From Azotobacter paspali (lineage in GTDB: Bacteria; Pseudomonadota; Gammaproteobacteria; Pseudomonadales; Pseudomonadaceae): a stretch of 10,815 nucleotides of DNA. This document shows, in pieces, positions 1 through 6,457 of the stretch. The stretch lies in the NCBI RefSeq assembly GCF_042434745.1, contig NZ_JBHLSS010000104.1. One strand, given 5' to 3'. The number at the start of each line of letters is the position of its first letter. The stretch's first letter is position 1. Under the pieces are notes generated by a model. The model did no database searches. It was given only the letters and a program-made list of their open reading frames with translations, and was not told where the DNA came from. Made by a program: the position numbers and the translations under genes.

Positions 1-759
1 GATGAACTGCTCTGCGAGCATGTTCAGCGTGTCTGGGACGAGAATTTCCAGGTCTATGGCGCGCGCAAGCTCTGGAGGCAGCTACGCCGGGAAGGCTTCG
101 AGGGGGCGCGCTGCACAGTCGAGTGGCTGATGCGTAGGTTGGGCCCGCGGGGCGTGGTGCGCGGCAAGACGCCTCGCACCACGGTCAGCGACCGCACGAC
201 ACCGTGCCCGCGGGATCATGTCAATCGCCAGTTCCAGGTCAGCCGGCCGAATGCATTATGGGTATCGGCTTTCACCTATGTGTCGACCTGGCAGGGCTTC
301 GTCCACGCGGCCTTCGTCATCGACGTCTTCGCCCGGCGGATCGTTGGCTGGAAGGTCTCCGGTTCGGCGCGTACCGACTTCGTGCTGGATGCCCTAAAGC
401 AGGCGCTGTATGCCCGTCAGCCGGTACAGGGCGGGCTGATCGATCACAGTGATGGAGGGGTGCAGTCTGTCTCGATCCGCTACACCGAGCGCCTGGCCGA
501 AGCCGGGATCGAGCCGTCGGTGGGCAGTGTGGGTAACTCGTACGACAACGCCCTGGCCGAGACCATCGACGGACTCTACAAGGCCGAAGTGATTCATCGC
601 CAGTCCTGGAAGAACCGCGAGGCCGTGGAGCTGGCCACGCTGACCTGGGTGGACTGGTACAACTACCGTCGACTGCTGGAACCGATCGGCAACATCCCGG
701 CGGCGGAAGCTGAAGCGGCGTATTATCGACAACTCGACGAGTCAGCCCTGGCGGCATGA
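1..759 (+). CDS. IS3-family transposase OrfB (5' partial, catalytic Asp lost)
   Basis: This is the DDE (rve) transposase subunit of an IS3-family element. The frame is open from base 1, so the gene starts before the window and the ATG at 130 is internal; the segment before it reads FQVYGARKLWRQL, a standard IS3 OrfB motif. The catalytic core begins near base 250 with PNALWVSAFTYV, where the family has a D in WV(A/S)DFTYV: the first catalytic Asp is Ala (codon GCT, 268-270). The second Asp (HSDGGVQS, usually HSDRGVQY) and the Glu (NALAETI) are present. The C-terminus LLEPIGNIPAAEAE is typical. The Ala change, plus the R-to-G and Y-to-S changes beside the second Asp, suggest an inactive enzyme; a base-calling error is the alternative. 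The family call is secure, the loss of activity inferred. Confidence 0.9.
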   Translation, partial: DELLCEHVQRVWDENFQVYGARKLWRQLRREGFEGARCTVEWLMRRLGPRGVVRGKTPRTTVSDRTTPCPRDHVNRQFQVSRPNALWVSAFTYVSTWQGFVHAAFVIDVFARRIVGWKVSGSARTDFVLDALKQALYARQPVQGGLIDHSDGGVQSVSIRYTERLAEAGIEPSVGSVGNSYDNALAETIDGLYKAEVIHRQSWKNREAVELATLTWVDWYNYRRLLEPIGNIPAAEAEAAYYRQLDESALAA

Positions 760-798
760 CTCACACCAACGAGCCTCCGAGACTCCCGGGGCGGTTCA
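574..798 (+). repeat. 225-bp inverted repeat, left arm (IS3 end)
   Basis: This segment matches the reverse complement of 9276-9500 over its full 225 bases with three substitutions, at 593, 664 and 700. All three change amino acids of OrfB (Ile/Thr, Tyr/His, Ala/Pro between this copy and the other). It covers the last 62 or so codons of orfB and the right terminal repeat. The two arms face each other across about 8.5 kb that contains the entire prn operon, so homologous recombination between them would invert that block. Confidence 0.93.
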
Positions 799-1124
799 GC
801 CTGTTGGCTCATTTTTGTGATAAAGGCATGACATTGCTCGGCGTCGAACCACCATGGTGCGAACTGGCGCGGGTCGTCGAAAGCATTGGTAATGGCGCTG
901 GCCAGCGGCTGTACCTGGCTGGCGGCACCGAGCAGTTGAAGCACGTGCTCGGCGGGTGGCACCAACATGCTGTTGGTCCAGCCCACGACATGGCGGGCAT
1001 AGTCCCAGTACTGCTCGAAGGTCTGCTCCATCCAGGCACTACTGAAGGGTTCCTCGTCCTGAGCGAGAATTGCCTCCAAATGGGCTCGGCGTATACATGT
1101 CTGGCGCGCTTCACTTGCCGGCAT
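799..1124 (-). pseudogene. Truncated ORF of unknown function behind the antiporter
   Basis: An open frame starts with ATG at 1124, overlapping the antiporter's end by 14 bases, and runs leftward into the IS3 right end at 798. About 108 native residues remain; the frame then continues through IS sequence to a stop at 723, adding a foreign tail of about 26 residues. The native part is acidic and rich in aromatics (for example FEQYWDYARHVVGW and DPRQFAPWWFD), has no obvious membrane segment or signal peptide, and matches no family I recognise. No good Shine-Dalgarno is seen, which fits translational coupling to the antiporter gene. The natural C-terminus was probably removed by the IS insertion or a later rearrangement. 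It could also be non-coding, but its residue composition looks like a real protein. Confidence 0.5.
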
Positions 1125-2355
1125 CCGGGATTGCTGGCATCGCGCGCGATTGCATGCGCAGCGTGAATCGAACCAGCGGTGAGGTCAGCGCCGTCGTCAC
1201 CAGCGCGAACACCACGAGGATCGTGTAGACCCTTGGCGGAAGGATCTGCATCTGCAGACCGATTGACAGGACGATTAGCTCCATCAAGCCGCGCGTATTC
1301 ATCAACGAGCTCACCAGCATCGCATCGTGTGGCGCAAGCCCGGTGGCACGCGCGCCCAGATAGCTGCCGCCGAACTTGCCGATGAATCCGCCCGCGAGGA
1401 ATACACCGAACCACATCCATGATGCCGCGTCGTCGATCGTGCCGACCGACGCATGCAGCCCCGCATACGCGAAAAACACCGGCATCAGCACAAGCTTGAC
1501 GAAACCTTCGACGTTGTCGCGCCACTCCTTCGCGACGCCGGGCACACGCCGCACGAACAGCGCCGCCGCAAGTGCGCCAAATGCGCTATGGAATCCGATC
1601 AGCGACGTCGCGAGTGCCGACGCCATTACGAAGCAGAACAACACGGCCAAGCGGTCGCGCGCCGCATGCGCAGTCGATGCGAGCCGCGCAAGCGTCGGTC
1701 GAACCACGAAGCGCACCAGGAGCGCGCACAGCACCAGATACGCGAGCAGGCTGACGAGCATGCGCGCAAATGCCCAGCCAGGCCCGCTCGATAGCGAGGC
1801 AATCGTTGCAAGCAGCATCCATCCGAGCGTATCCGTCAGCATCGCGGCAGACATTGCGTGCCGTGCGCCCACCATGGCGCTGAGCGCCAGGTCGTCGATG
1901 ATGCGCGCCATCACCGGCACCGCTGATACCGCAAGTGCGACACCGCAGAAGAGTACATAGGGCAGCGCCGGCGCGTCGCTGGCGAGCGTGCCTTTCGAGA
2001 CGGTGGCGACGATCATGCCGATCGCGGCCGGTGCGACGAGCCCGCCCGCTGCGATCGCGACGGGCATGCGCCAGCGCTTGCCGCGCAGCGTCTCGCCCAA
2101 CTCCATATGCAGACCGACCTGAAACATGAGCAGTACCAGGCCGACTTCGCCGACTTGCGCCATCGCTGACAGCGCACGTGGGCCGAACAACACGTCGTAG
2201 AAACTCGGTGCGATCACGCCGAACAGCGAAGGCCCCAACAGCAAACCGGCCGCGATCTCGCCGACGACCGCGCACTGGCCGAGCCGTTCGGCAATGCGGC
2301 CGCAGACGTTGCAGAGCGCGATCACCAGCACGAGTTGCAACAGCCAGATAGTCAT
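1111..2355 (-). CDS. CPA2-type cation:proton antiporter (KefB/Na+-H+ exchanger family)
   Basis: A 414-residue, highly hydrophobic protein, predicted to lie in the inner membrane with about 11-13 helices and to exchange Na+ or K+ for H+. It begins MTIWLLQLVLVIALCNVCGR, followed by the family's characteristic RLGQCAVVGEIAAGLLLGPS (residues ~24-43) and a VGLVLLMFQVGLHMEL segment (~72-87). Other family-like blocks are ALAVSAVPVMARIIDDL, DTLGWMLLATIA and the C-terminal NTRGLMELIVLSIGLQ. No cytoplasmic TrkA-N domain is present, so this is a short, transport-core-only form. The ATG at 2355 has GAGG five bases upstream and overlaps the stop of the truncated prnF (ATGA). Its own upstream leader appears fused to prnF, so it may now be read from the prn promoter. 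The ion and any role in pyrrolnitrin tolerance are not shown by the sequence. Confidence 0.85.
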   Translation of the reverse strand: MTIWLLQLVLVIALCNVCGRIAERLGQCAVVGEIAAGLLLGPSLFGVIAPSFYDVLFGPRALSAMAQVGEVGLVLLMFQVGLHMELGETLRGKRWRMPVAIAAGGLVAPAAIGMIVATVSKGTLASDAPALPYVLFCGVALAVSAVPVMARIIDDLALSAMVGARHAMSAAMLTDTLGWMLLATIASLSSGPGWAFARMLVSLLAYLVLCALLVRFVVRPTLARLASTAHAARDRLAVLFCFVMASALATSLIGFHSAFGALAAALFVRRVPGVAKEWRDNVEGFVKLVLMPVFFAYAGLHASVGTIDDAASWMWFGVFLAGGFIGKFGGSYLGARATGLAPHDAMLVSSLMNTRGLMELIVLSIGLQMQILPPRVYTILVVFALVTTALTSPLVRFTLRMQSRAMPAIPDAGK

Positions 2356-2510
2356 GAATACCTCGGAAAGAGCGACACCGACACGAAGCTGGTGGCCGCG
2401 AGCCCAAGCGGGCCAGCCGCGCCGTACGCCGTGATGACCGTGACGCCGCTCGCCAGGTTCGCGAGCGCCTGGCGGAGCGACGCGGCCGAGACCGGCTCGG
2501 CTTCACGCAT
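2352..2510 (-). pseudogene. prnF: prnF remnant: N-terminus of the pathway flavin reductase
   Basis: The ATG at 2510 overlaps the prnD stop by one base (TGATG), the position and coupling expected for prnF, the NADH:flavin reductase that follows prnD in known prnABCDF clusters. The 52-codon frame encodes LRQALANLASGVTVITAYG and SFVSVSL, the hallmark N-terminal segment of the flavin-reductase-like, FMN-binding domain family. In intact members SVSL is followed by DPP(L/M) and about 110 more residues; here it runs into FPRYS and a stop at 2352-2354. The break lies near base 2370, where prnF sequence gives way to the antiporter's Shine-Dalgarno region. The product cannot bind flavin as a full domain and is presumably inactive. 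The identity rests on motif and position and is strong; the mechanism of the deletion is unknown. Confidence 0.85.
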
Positions 2511-3601
2511 CACCGCCCACTCGCGACGCGGTCGACCCAGCCCCGGTAGAACGCACGGTACTTGAGCACGAGCTTGTCGTACTTGCTGTACGCGCCGCCG
2601 CCGTCCGGCTTCATCCCGTTCCAGATTTTGACGTCGTACCCCGCTGCCTGTCTGGTCTGCAGCCCGAACAGTACGAAGTCGGTCGCACGGCGTAGGGCGC
2701 CGCCCACCTTCTTGATTGAGATGAGCATGTGCATGACGTTCTTGCCGTCGCTCACCGGCGTCACACACTGGAGCAGCTTGTATTTGACGTCTCCGTCCAG
2801 GGCGACGGTCATGACGCACCCGCCGGGGTAGCCATCGAAGTGCAGGTTCATCTGCGACATGTTCAGGCCGAGCGCGCGCGACAGCATGCCGAGGGGGCCG
2901 AAGTACCGGTCCACAGTGAAGTCGATCCCGGCACCGAACCACGCGCCCGCCCGGGCCAGCGACTCAACCTCCGGCCACTGGCGCCAATCGTCGAAGAGCT
3001 TGAGCTCGAAGGCCGAGATCGGGAGCGCGTGCACGGGGGTCGCGTGCTGCGCGTCGTAGAAGTTCTCGACGATCCGCAAGACCGCCGTCGTCGTCTCGAA
3101 CGCGAAGTGCAGGTGCATAAAGTCGCCGTTGTCGACGTCGGCCGCGGCGATTTCGGGCAGCGGGTGCAGCGGCTGCGGGGAGCCATACCAGACCCACACG
3201 TAGCCGTATCGCTCGGCGGTGACCAACGTCGGCTGGCGCGCCCCGCGCGGCACGGGCTCCAGCCGGCGCACCGCCTGGCTGTGGCCGGGGATGTGAACGC
3301 ATTGGCCCTGCTCGTCGTACCGCCAGTGGTGAAACGGGCACTGGATGCACCCGTCCTTGACCCGCCCGTCAGCCAGGTTCGCACCTAGGTGCGAGCAGTG
3401 GCGGTCCATCACTACGGCCCGCCCCGTCGCTCCGCGCCATGCCACGCACGAACGGCCGAAGAGCGTCAACTCCGTCGGCTTGTCCTTGAGGTCGTCCGAG
3501 CGCATCGCAACGTACCAGCTCGCGGCCAGGCGCGTGGTCGCGTCGTACGCCCCCGGGGGATGCTTCTTGACGCTCGCTTGATCCAATTGAATGTCGTTCA
3601 T
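2510..3601 (-). CDS. prnD: Aminopyrrolnitrin oxygenase PrnD (Rieske N-oxygenase)
   Basis: PrnD catalyses the last pathway step, oxidation of the arylamine of aminopyrrolnitrin to the nitro group of pyrrolnitrin. The 363-residue length equals that of characterised PrnD. The N-terminal Rieske [2Fe-2S] domain carries C69-x-H71 and C88-x2-H91. The C-terminal catalytic domain carries the mononuclear iron motif ENFYDAQHATPVH with H186, H191 and the nearby D183, and D323 is present as the expected third ligand. The ATG at 3601 lies 24 bases after the prnC stop with no clear Shine-Dalgarno, so translation may depend on coupling. Its stop overlaps the prnF start. PrnD needs a flavin reductase to deliver electrons, and its natural partner PrnF is truncated here. 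All ligands are intact, so the enzyme itself should be functional. Confidence 0.97.
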   Translation of the reverse strand: MNDIQLDQASVKKHPPGAYDATTRLAASWYVAMRSDDLKDKPTELTLFGRSCVAWRGATGRAVVMDRHCSHLGANLADGRVKDGCIQCPFHHWRYDEQGQCVHIPGHSQAVRRLEPVPRGARQPTLVTAERYGYVWVWYGSPQPLHPLPEIAAADVDNGDFMHLHFAFETTTAVLRIVENFYDAQHATPVHALPISAFELKLFDDWRQWPEVESLARAGAWFGAGIDFTVDRYFGPLGMLSRALGLNMSQMNLHFDGYPGGCVMTVALDGDVKYKLLQCVTPVSDGKNVMHMLISIKKVGGALRRATDFVLFGLQTRQAAGYDVKIWNGMKPDGGGAYSKYDKLVLKYRAFYRGWVDRVASGR

Positions 3602-3625
3602 CGTTTTTGTGTCGTCGTTGGCCGA

Positions 3626-5329
3626 CTACTTCTTCAGCGCCAAACCGATGCGGGTCGTGATGTACGCCTTGAGCAGCGCGAACATCGGGTTGTAGTCGAA
3701 GTACTTTTTCACCTCTGCCGGCGCGCTGGTTTGCGTCCAGTACATCAGCTTCATCGCCGGCAGTAGGCTGTACTTCGAGTTGTTGAGCTGCGGCTTGTCC
3801 CCGGTGATGCAGTACCCGAAGCCGAACATCGGCTTGGCGAAGTCTCGTTCGTCGATGAGGGCGTGAATCCGCGCCGCAGCCTCCTCGGCCGGCTTGCGCC
3901 CGGCGCTCACGGCCTCGACCTCAGCTTTGGCGTCGTTGAACAACTGGTAGTACTCCTCCATGTCCGCGCACAGGTACCCGAGGTACGGGGGGTTGTTGTC
4001 GAGGTGATCGAGGTCGCCCTCGTCGCGCGACGCGCGGAACCTCGCGTGGGCTTGCACGAGCCGGAACTGCCCGAGGATTGTGCCGACCGCCCACAGCCTG
4101 TGGAACGCGTCCCATAGGCGGAAGTCCGAGAACGCCGTGTAACAGCAGCTGACGAAGTCGTCGTTGTGGTCCAAAAGCTTTTGCTGCAAGCGCTCGATGT
4201 ACTCGAAGCGCTCGGGGGAGAAGTCATCGTCGCATAGCGCCTTGATGAGGCGCGCTGCGAGCGCGTGGATGGTCACCGCGGTGTTCTCGAGCCCCCGGGA
4301 GAAGAGCGGGTCGATGAACCCGTTCGCGTGCAGCATCAGGCAGTAGCGGTCGCCGACGCAGGCGTTCGACGAGAACTGCAGGCGGTCGGTCTTGACCCAA
4401 TCGCGCACCGGCACGGCGTCCCGGAACTGCGCCCCGATGCTCGGGAACTGCGCGAGGAACTCGTCGAATTCTTGCTGCGCGGAGATGTCCGTTTTCGGGT
4501 AAACACGCGGGTCGAGCTGCAGGCCGACGCTCACCAGGTTGTTGGTCGACCGCGGGTGGTTGTTGAACGGAATCACCCAGAGCCAGCCGCCCGCGAACAT
4601 GTGGTGCAAGGTCCCCTCGTGCCAGCGCCAGCGCTGCCCCTTGACCTTGAAGATGTCGTCGAACGGCTTGACCCCGAGCATGTGCGTGTAGAGGCTGCGC
4701 GAGTGCGTCTTGAAGCGACACGGTTCTTCGCGGAGCTTGAACTTGGTCGCAAGCGGCGCGCGGGGTCCTCCGCAGTCGATCATGTACCGGCCGGTGAACC
4801 GTTCGCCCTGGGCGGTGGTCACCGCGACGCCGTCTTTATCGGCGTGGTATTCGGTCACGTTAGTCTTCTGGCAAACCTTGCAGCCGTATTTAATGGCGGC
4901 TTGCAACAAGTAGGCGTCGACGTCTTGCCGGTAATAATGGCTCTCCGGCCCCCACGGCAGCTCGGGAATGACGCACTGCGTGAACTCCTTCGGGTCGTGC
5001 TCCTGGCCGGGCTTGTGGAACACGAAGCCGAAGTTGCGCTTGATGCCCGTGCTCGACGCGACGTAACGTTGCGTCGAGTAGAATGACGTGATGTGGTCGA
5101 GCTCCGGAATGCCGTAACGATCAGCGATGATGCGGTTCATAAGAGACGTCTCGGGGATCGACGATTCGCCGATCGTGAACCGCGGGTGCGACGACTCCTC
5201 GATGATCAGCACGCGAAACTGTTTTTTGGCCAAGATGGCTCCCATCTGGGTGCCGGACATGCCCGAGCCGAGGATGATCACGTCGAAGTGGTTGCTATCG
5301 CGCCCGTTCGCGTGGCTCTTCTGAGTCAT
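3626..5329 (-). CDS. prnC: Monodechloroaminopyrrolnitrin 3-halogenase PrnC
   Basis: PrnC is an FADH2-dependent halogenase that chlorinates monodechloroaminopyrrolnitrin at the pyrrole 3-position to give aminopyrrolnitrin. The product has 567 residues, the known PrnC length. The N-terminal Rossmann dinucleotide-binding motif is VIILGSGMSG, with G21-x-G23-x2-G26. The halogenase signature W-x-W-x-I-P appears as GGWLWVIP (W249, W251), which blocks oxygenase activity in this class. The protein belongs to the branch of flavin halogenases acting on phenol and pyrrole substrates and is clearly different from the tryptophan halogenase PrnA encoded in the same operon. The ATG at 5329 is preceded by AAGGAG (5341-5346) at 11 bases, and the gap after prnB is 42 bases. 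The free FADH2 it requires must come from a reductase encoded elsewhere. Confidence 0.97.
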   Translation of the reverse strand: MTQKSHANGRDSNHFDVIILGSGMSGTQMGAILAKKQFRVLIIEESSHPRFTIGESSIPETSLMNRIIADRYGIPELDHITSFYSTQRYVASSTGIKRNFGFVFHKPGQEHDPKEFTQCVIPELPWGPESHYYRQDVDAYLLQAAIKYGCKVCQKTNVTEYHADKDGVAVTTAQGERFTGRYMIDCGGPRAPLATKFKLREEPCRFKTHSRSLYTHMLGVKPFDDIFKVKGQRWRWHEGTLHHMFAGGWLWVIPFNNHPRSTNNLVSVGLQLDPRVYPKTDISAQQEFDEFLAQFPSIGAQFRDAVPVRDWVKTDRLQFSSNACVGDRYCLMLHANGFIDPLFSRGLENTAVTIHALAARLIKALCDDDFSPERFEYIERLQQKLLDHNDDFVSCCYTAFSDFRLWDAFHRLWAVGTILGQFRLVQAHARFRASRDEGDLDHLDNNPPYLGYLCADMEEYYQLFNDAKAEVEAVSAGRKPAEEAAARIHALIDERDFAKPMFGFGYCITGDKPQLNNSKYSLLPAMKLMYWTQTSAPAEVKKYFDYNPMFALLKAYITTRIGLALKK

Positions 5330-5340
5330 GGGGGCAAACT

Positions 5341-5346
5341 CTCCTT
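5341..5346 (-). promoter_or_regulatory. Ribosome binding site of prnC
   Basis: AAGGAG on the minus strand lies 11 bases before the prnC ATG at 5329. It is a good match to the anti-Shine-Dalgarno, slightly far from the start, and sits in the short 42-base prnB-prnC gap. It supports the chosen start and independent ribosome loading on prnC. Confidence 0.65.
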
Positions 5347-5371
5347 GTGAGATAACACATGGCCGCGCGCG

Positions 5372-6457
5372 TCAGGATTCGTCGAGCGCGGCGAGGATGC
5401 GGGACCGCGCGGCACACGTGAGCGTGAGTAGATTGCCGAGCATGCTGGGCGCGTACCCCCCGCTGCCGATTGCGGGGCCGCTTCGCCCGACTTCGTACGC
5501 CCGCTCCGCCAATTTGAGGTGAGGCGCCCGGAAGCGCAGCAGGACCTTGAAGACCCGCTCGAGGGCTGCCAGCCCAGCCCGGACGGGCTCGCCCCGCGCA
5601 CCGACCGCTCGCGCCTCGCCGAGCGCGCGGTCGACGAGCGCCGGCCCCCCAGCGAACCGAGCGTAGACCGCCCTGTACGCGGGAAGCACGTAGGGTAGGT
5701 ACGTCTCTTTGAATTCTCGATAAGCTTGGTCGTCCGATTGCGAGCCCCACAGGACGTGCTCCAGCACGAAGAGGGGCATTTCTACGGCACCGGGGCCGAG
5801 GTAGCTCTGGCCACCGACTCGAATCGGTTCGTAGAAGGGGCGGAGCTCATCGTAGAAGACCTGCAGCGAGATGAAGCGGTACGCGTAGACGATCGATTCG
5901 ACCATTTTCTGCAGATAGGCTGCTAGCTCGTCGCACCCTTGCGCGAACGCGGGCGACCGCAGGGGCACATCGGACAGTTCGACGGTCACCGCGATGGCCG
6001 CCTCGAGGGCCGCCATCGAGATGCGCACGCTCTCGAGCAGGTGCGCTTCGTCGCGGAGCCCAGTGTAGCTCCGCTGCGCGTCGGCCGCCGCGGGGTTCCA
6101 GACCGTCACATGCAGGAGCGTCTCGCGCGGCGGCAGGTCGGTCACGCGCGCCAAGTCGAGCAGCACCGGCTCAAGCCCGGGCACCACGTCAGCGGGCTCA
6201 TGTCCGTGCCGCTTGAGCGACCCCAGGAAGAACCCGATGTCCCGCATCGCGGCGGCGGCTTCGACGAAGCCCCAGCCGGAGGGCACGCCACGCGCCGGGA
6301 GGAGCTCGCGCAGCAGGCCGACGATGCCGGGCACGTCCTTGTTACGGTTCAGGCCCGGCAGCTGCAGAACGAGCGAGCGCGCCTGCAGCGGATCGCAGGC
6401 CGCCACGGCAGCGTGCGTGGCCGCGAATGCGCATACCCGGCCCAGGGCGCGCTCCAC
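5372..6457 (-). CDS. prnB: PrnB, heme enzyme forming monodechloroaminopyrrolnitrin
   Basis: PrnB converts 7-chloro-L-tryptophan to monodechloroaminopyrrolnitrin by rearranging the indole ring into a phenylpyrrole with decarboxylation. It is a heme protein of the indoleamine/tryptophan dioxygenase superfold. The product has 361 residues, the length of known PrnB, and reads as a close relative throughout (for example LQLPGLNRNKDVPGIVGLLR at 31-50 and GGYAPSML near the C-terminus). H313, in FRAPHLKLAERA, corresponds to the reported proximal heme ligand. The start codon is GTG (6455-6457), sharing its first G with the prnA stop TAG in the string TAGTG, which points to translational coupling with prnA. 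No better start lies nearby and the length supports this one. The stop TGA lies at 5372-5374. Confidence 0.96.
   Translation of the reverse strand: MERALGRVCAFAATHAAVAACDPLQARSLVLQLPGLNRNKDVPGIVGLLRELLPARGVPSGWGFVEAAAAMRDIGFFLGSLKRHGHEPADVVPGLEPVLLDLARVTDLPPRETLLHVTVWNPAAADAQRSYTGLRDEAHLLESVRISMAALEAAIAVTVELSDVPLRSPAFAQGCDELAAYLQKMVESIVYAYRFISLQVFYDELRPFYEPIRVGGQSYLGPGAVEMPLFVLEHVLWGSQSDDQAYREFKETYLPYVLPAYRAVYARFAGGPALVDRALGEARAVGARGEPVRAGLAALERVFKVLLRFRAPHLKLAERAYEVGRSGPAIGSGGYAPSMLGNLLTLTCAARSRILAALDES

Larger units (their letters stand above)
1..798 (+). mobile_element. IS3-family element, right (3') part
   Basis: The stretch holds the 3' portion of an IS3-family orfB followed by a short tail ending in GGGGCGGTTCA at 788-798. 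That tail is the right terminal inverted repeat, read outward on the minus strand as TGAACCGCCCCGGGAG, the TG...CA style of IS3 ends. The right boundary at 798 is set by comparison with the inverted second copy: identity stops exactly at 798 here and at 9276 there. The left end, orfA and the N-terminus of orfB lie outside the window, so a target duplication cannot be checked. Confidence 0.88.

Noticed and set aside
1586..2506. Minus-strand ORF of 306 codons overlapping the antiporter
   Set aside because: Arg-rich out-of-frame translation of a membrane protein gene; the antiporter frame has clear family motifs and a proper start.
2729..3388. Plus-strand ORF of 219 codons opposite prnD
   Set aside because: Arg/Val/Glu-rich low-information product mirroring the codon bias of prnD; no motif or ribosome binding site.
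4265..5086. Long plus-strand ORF of 273 codons inside prnC
   Set aside because: It is antisense to a strongly conserved enzyme in GC-rich DNA, has no recognisable domain and is a typical shadow frame.
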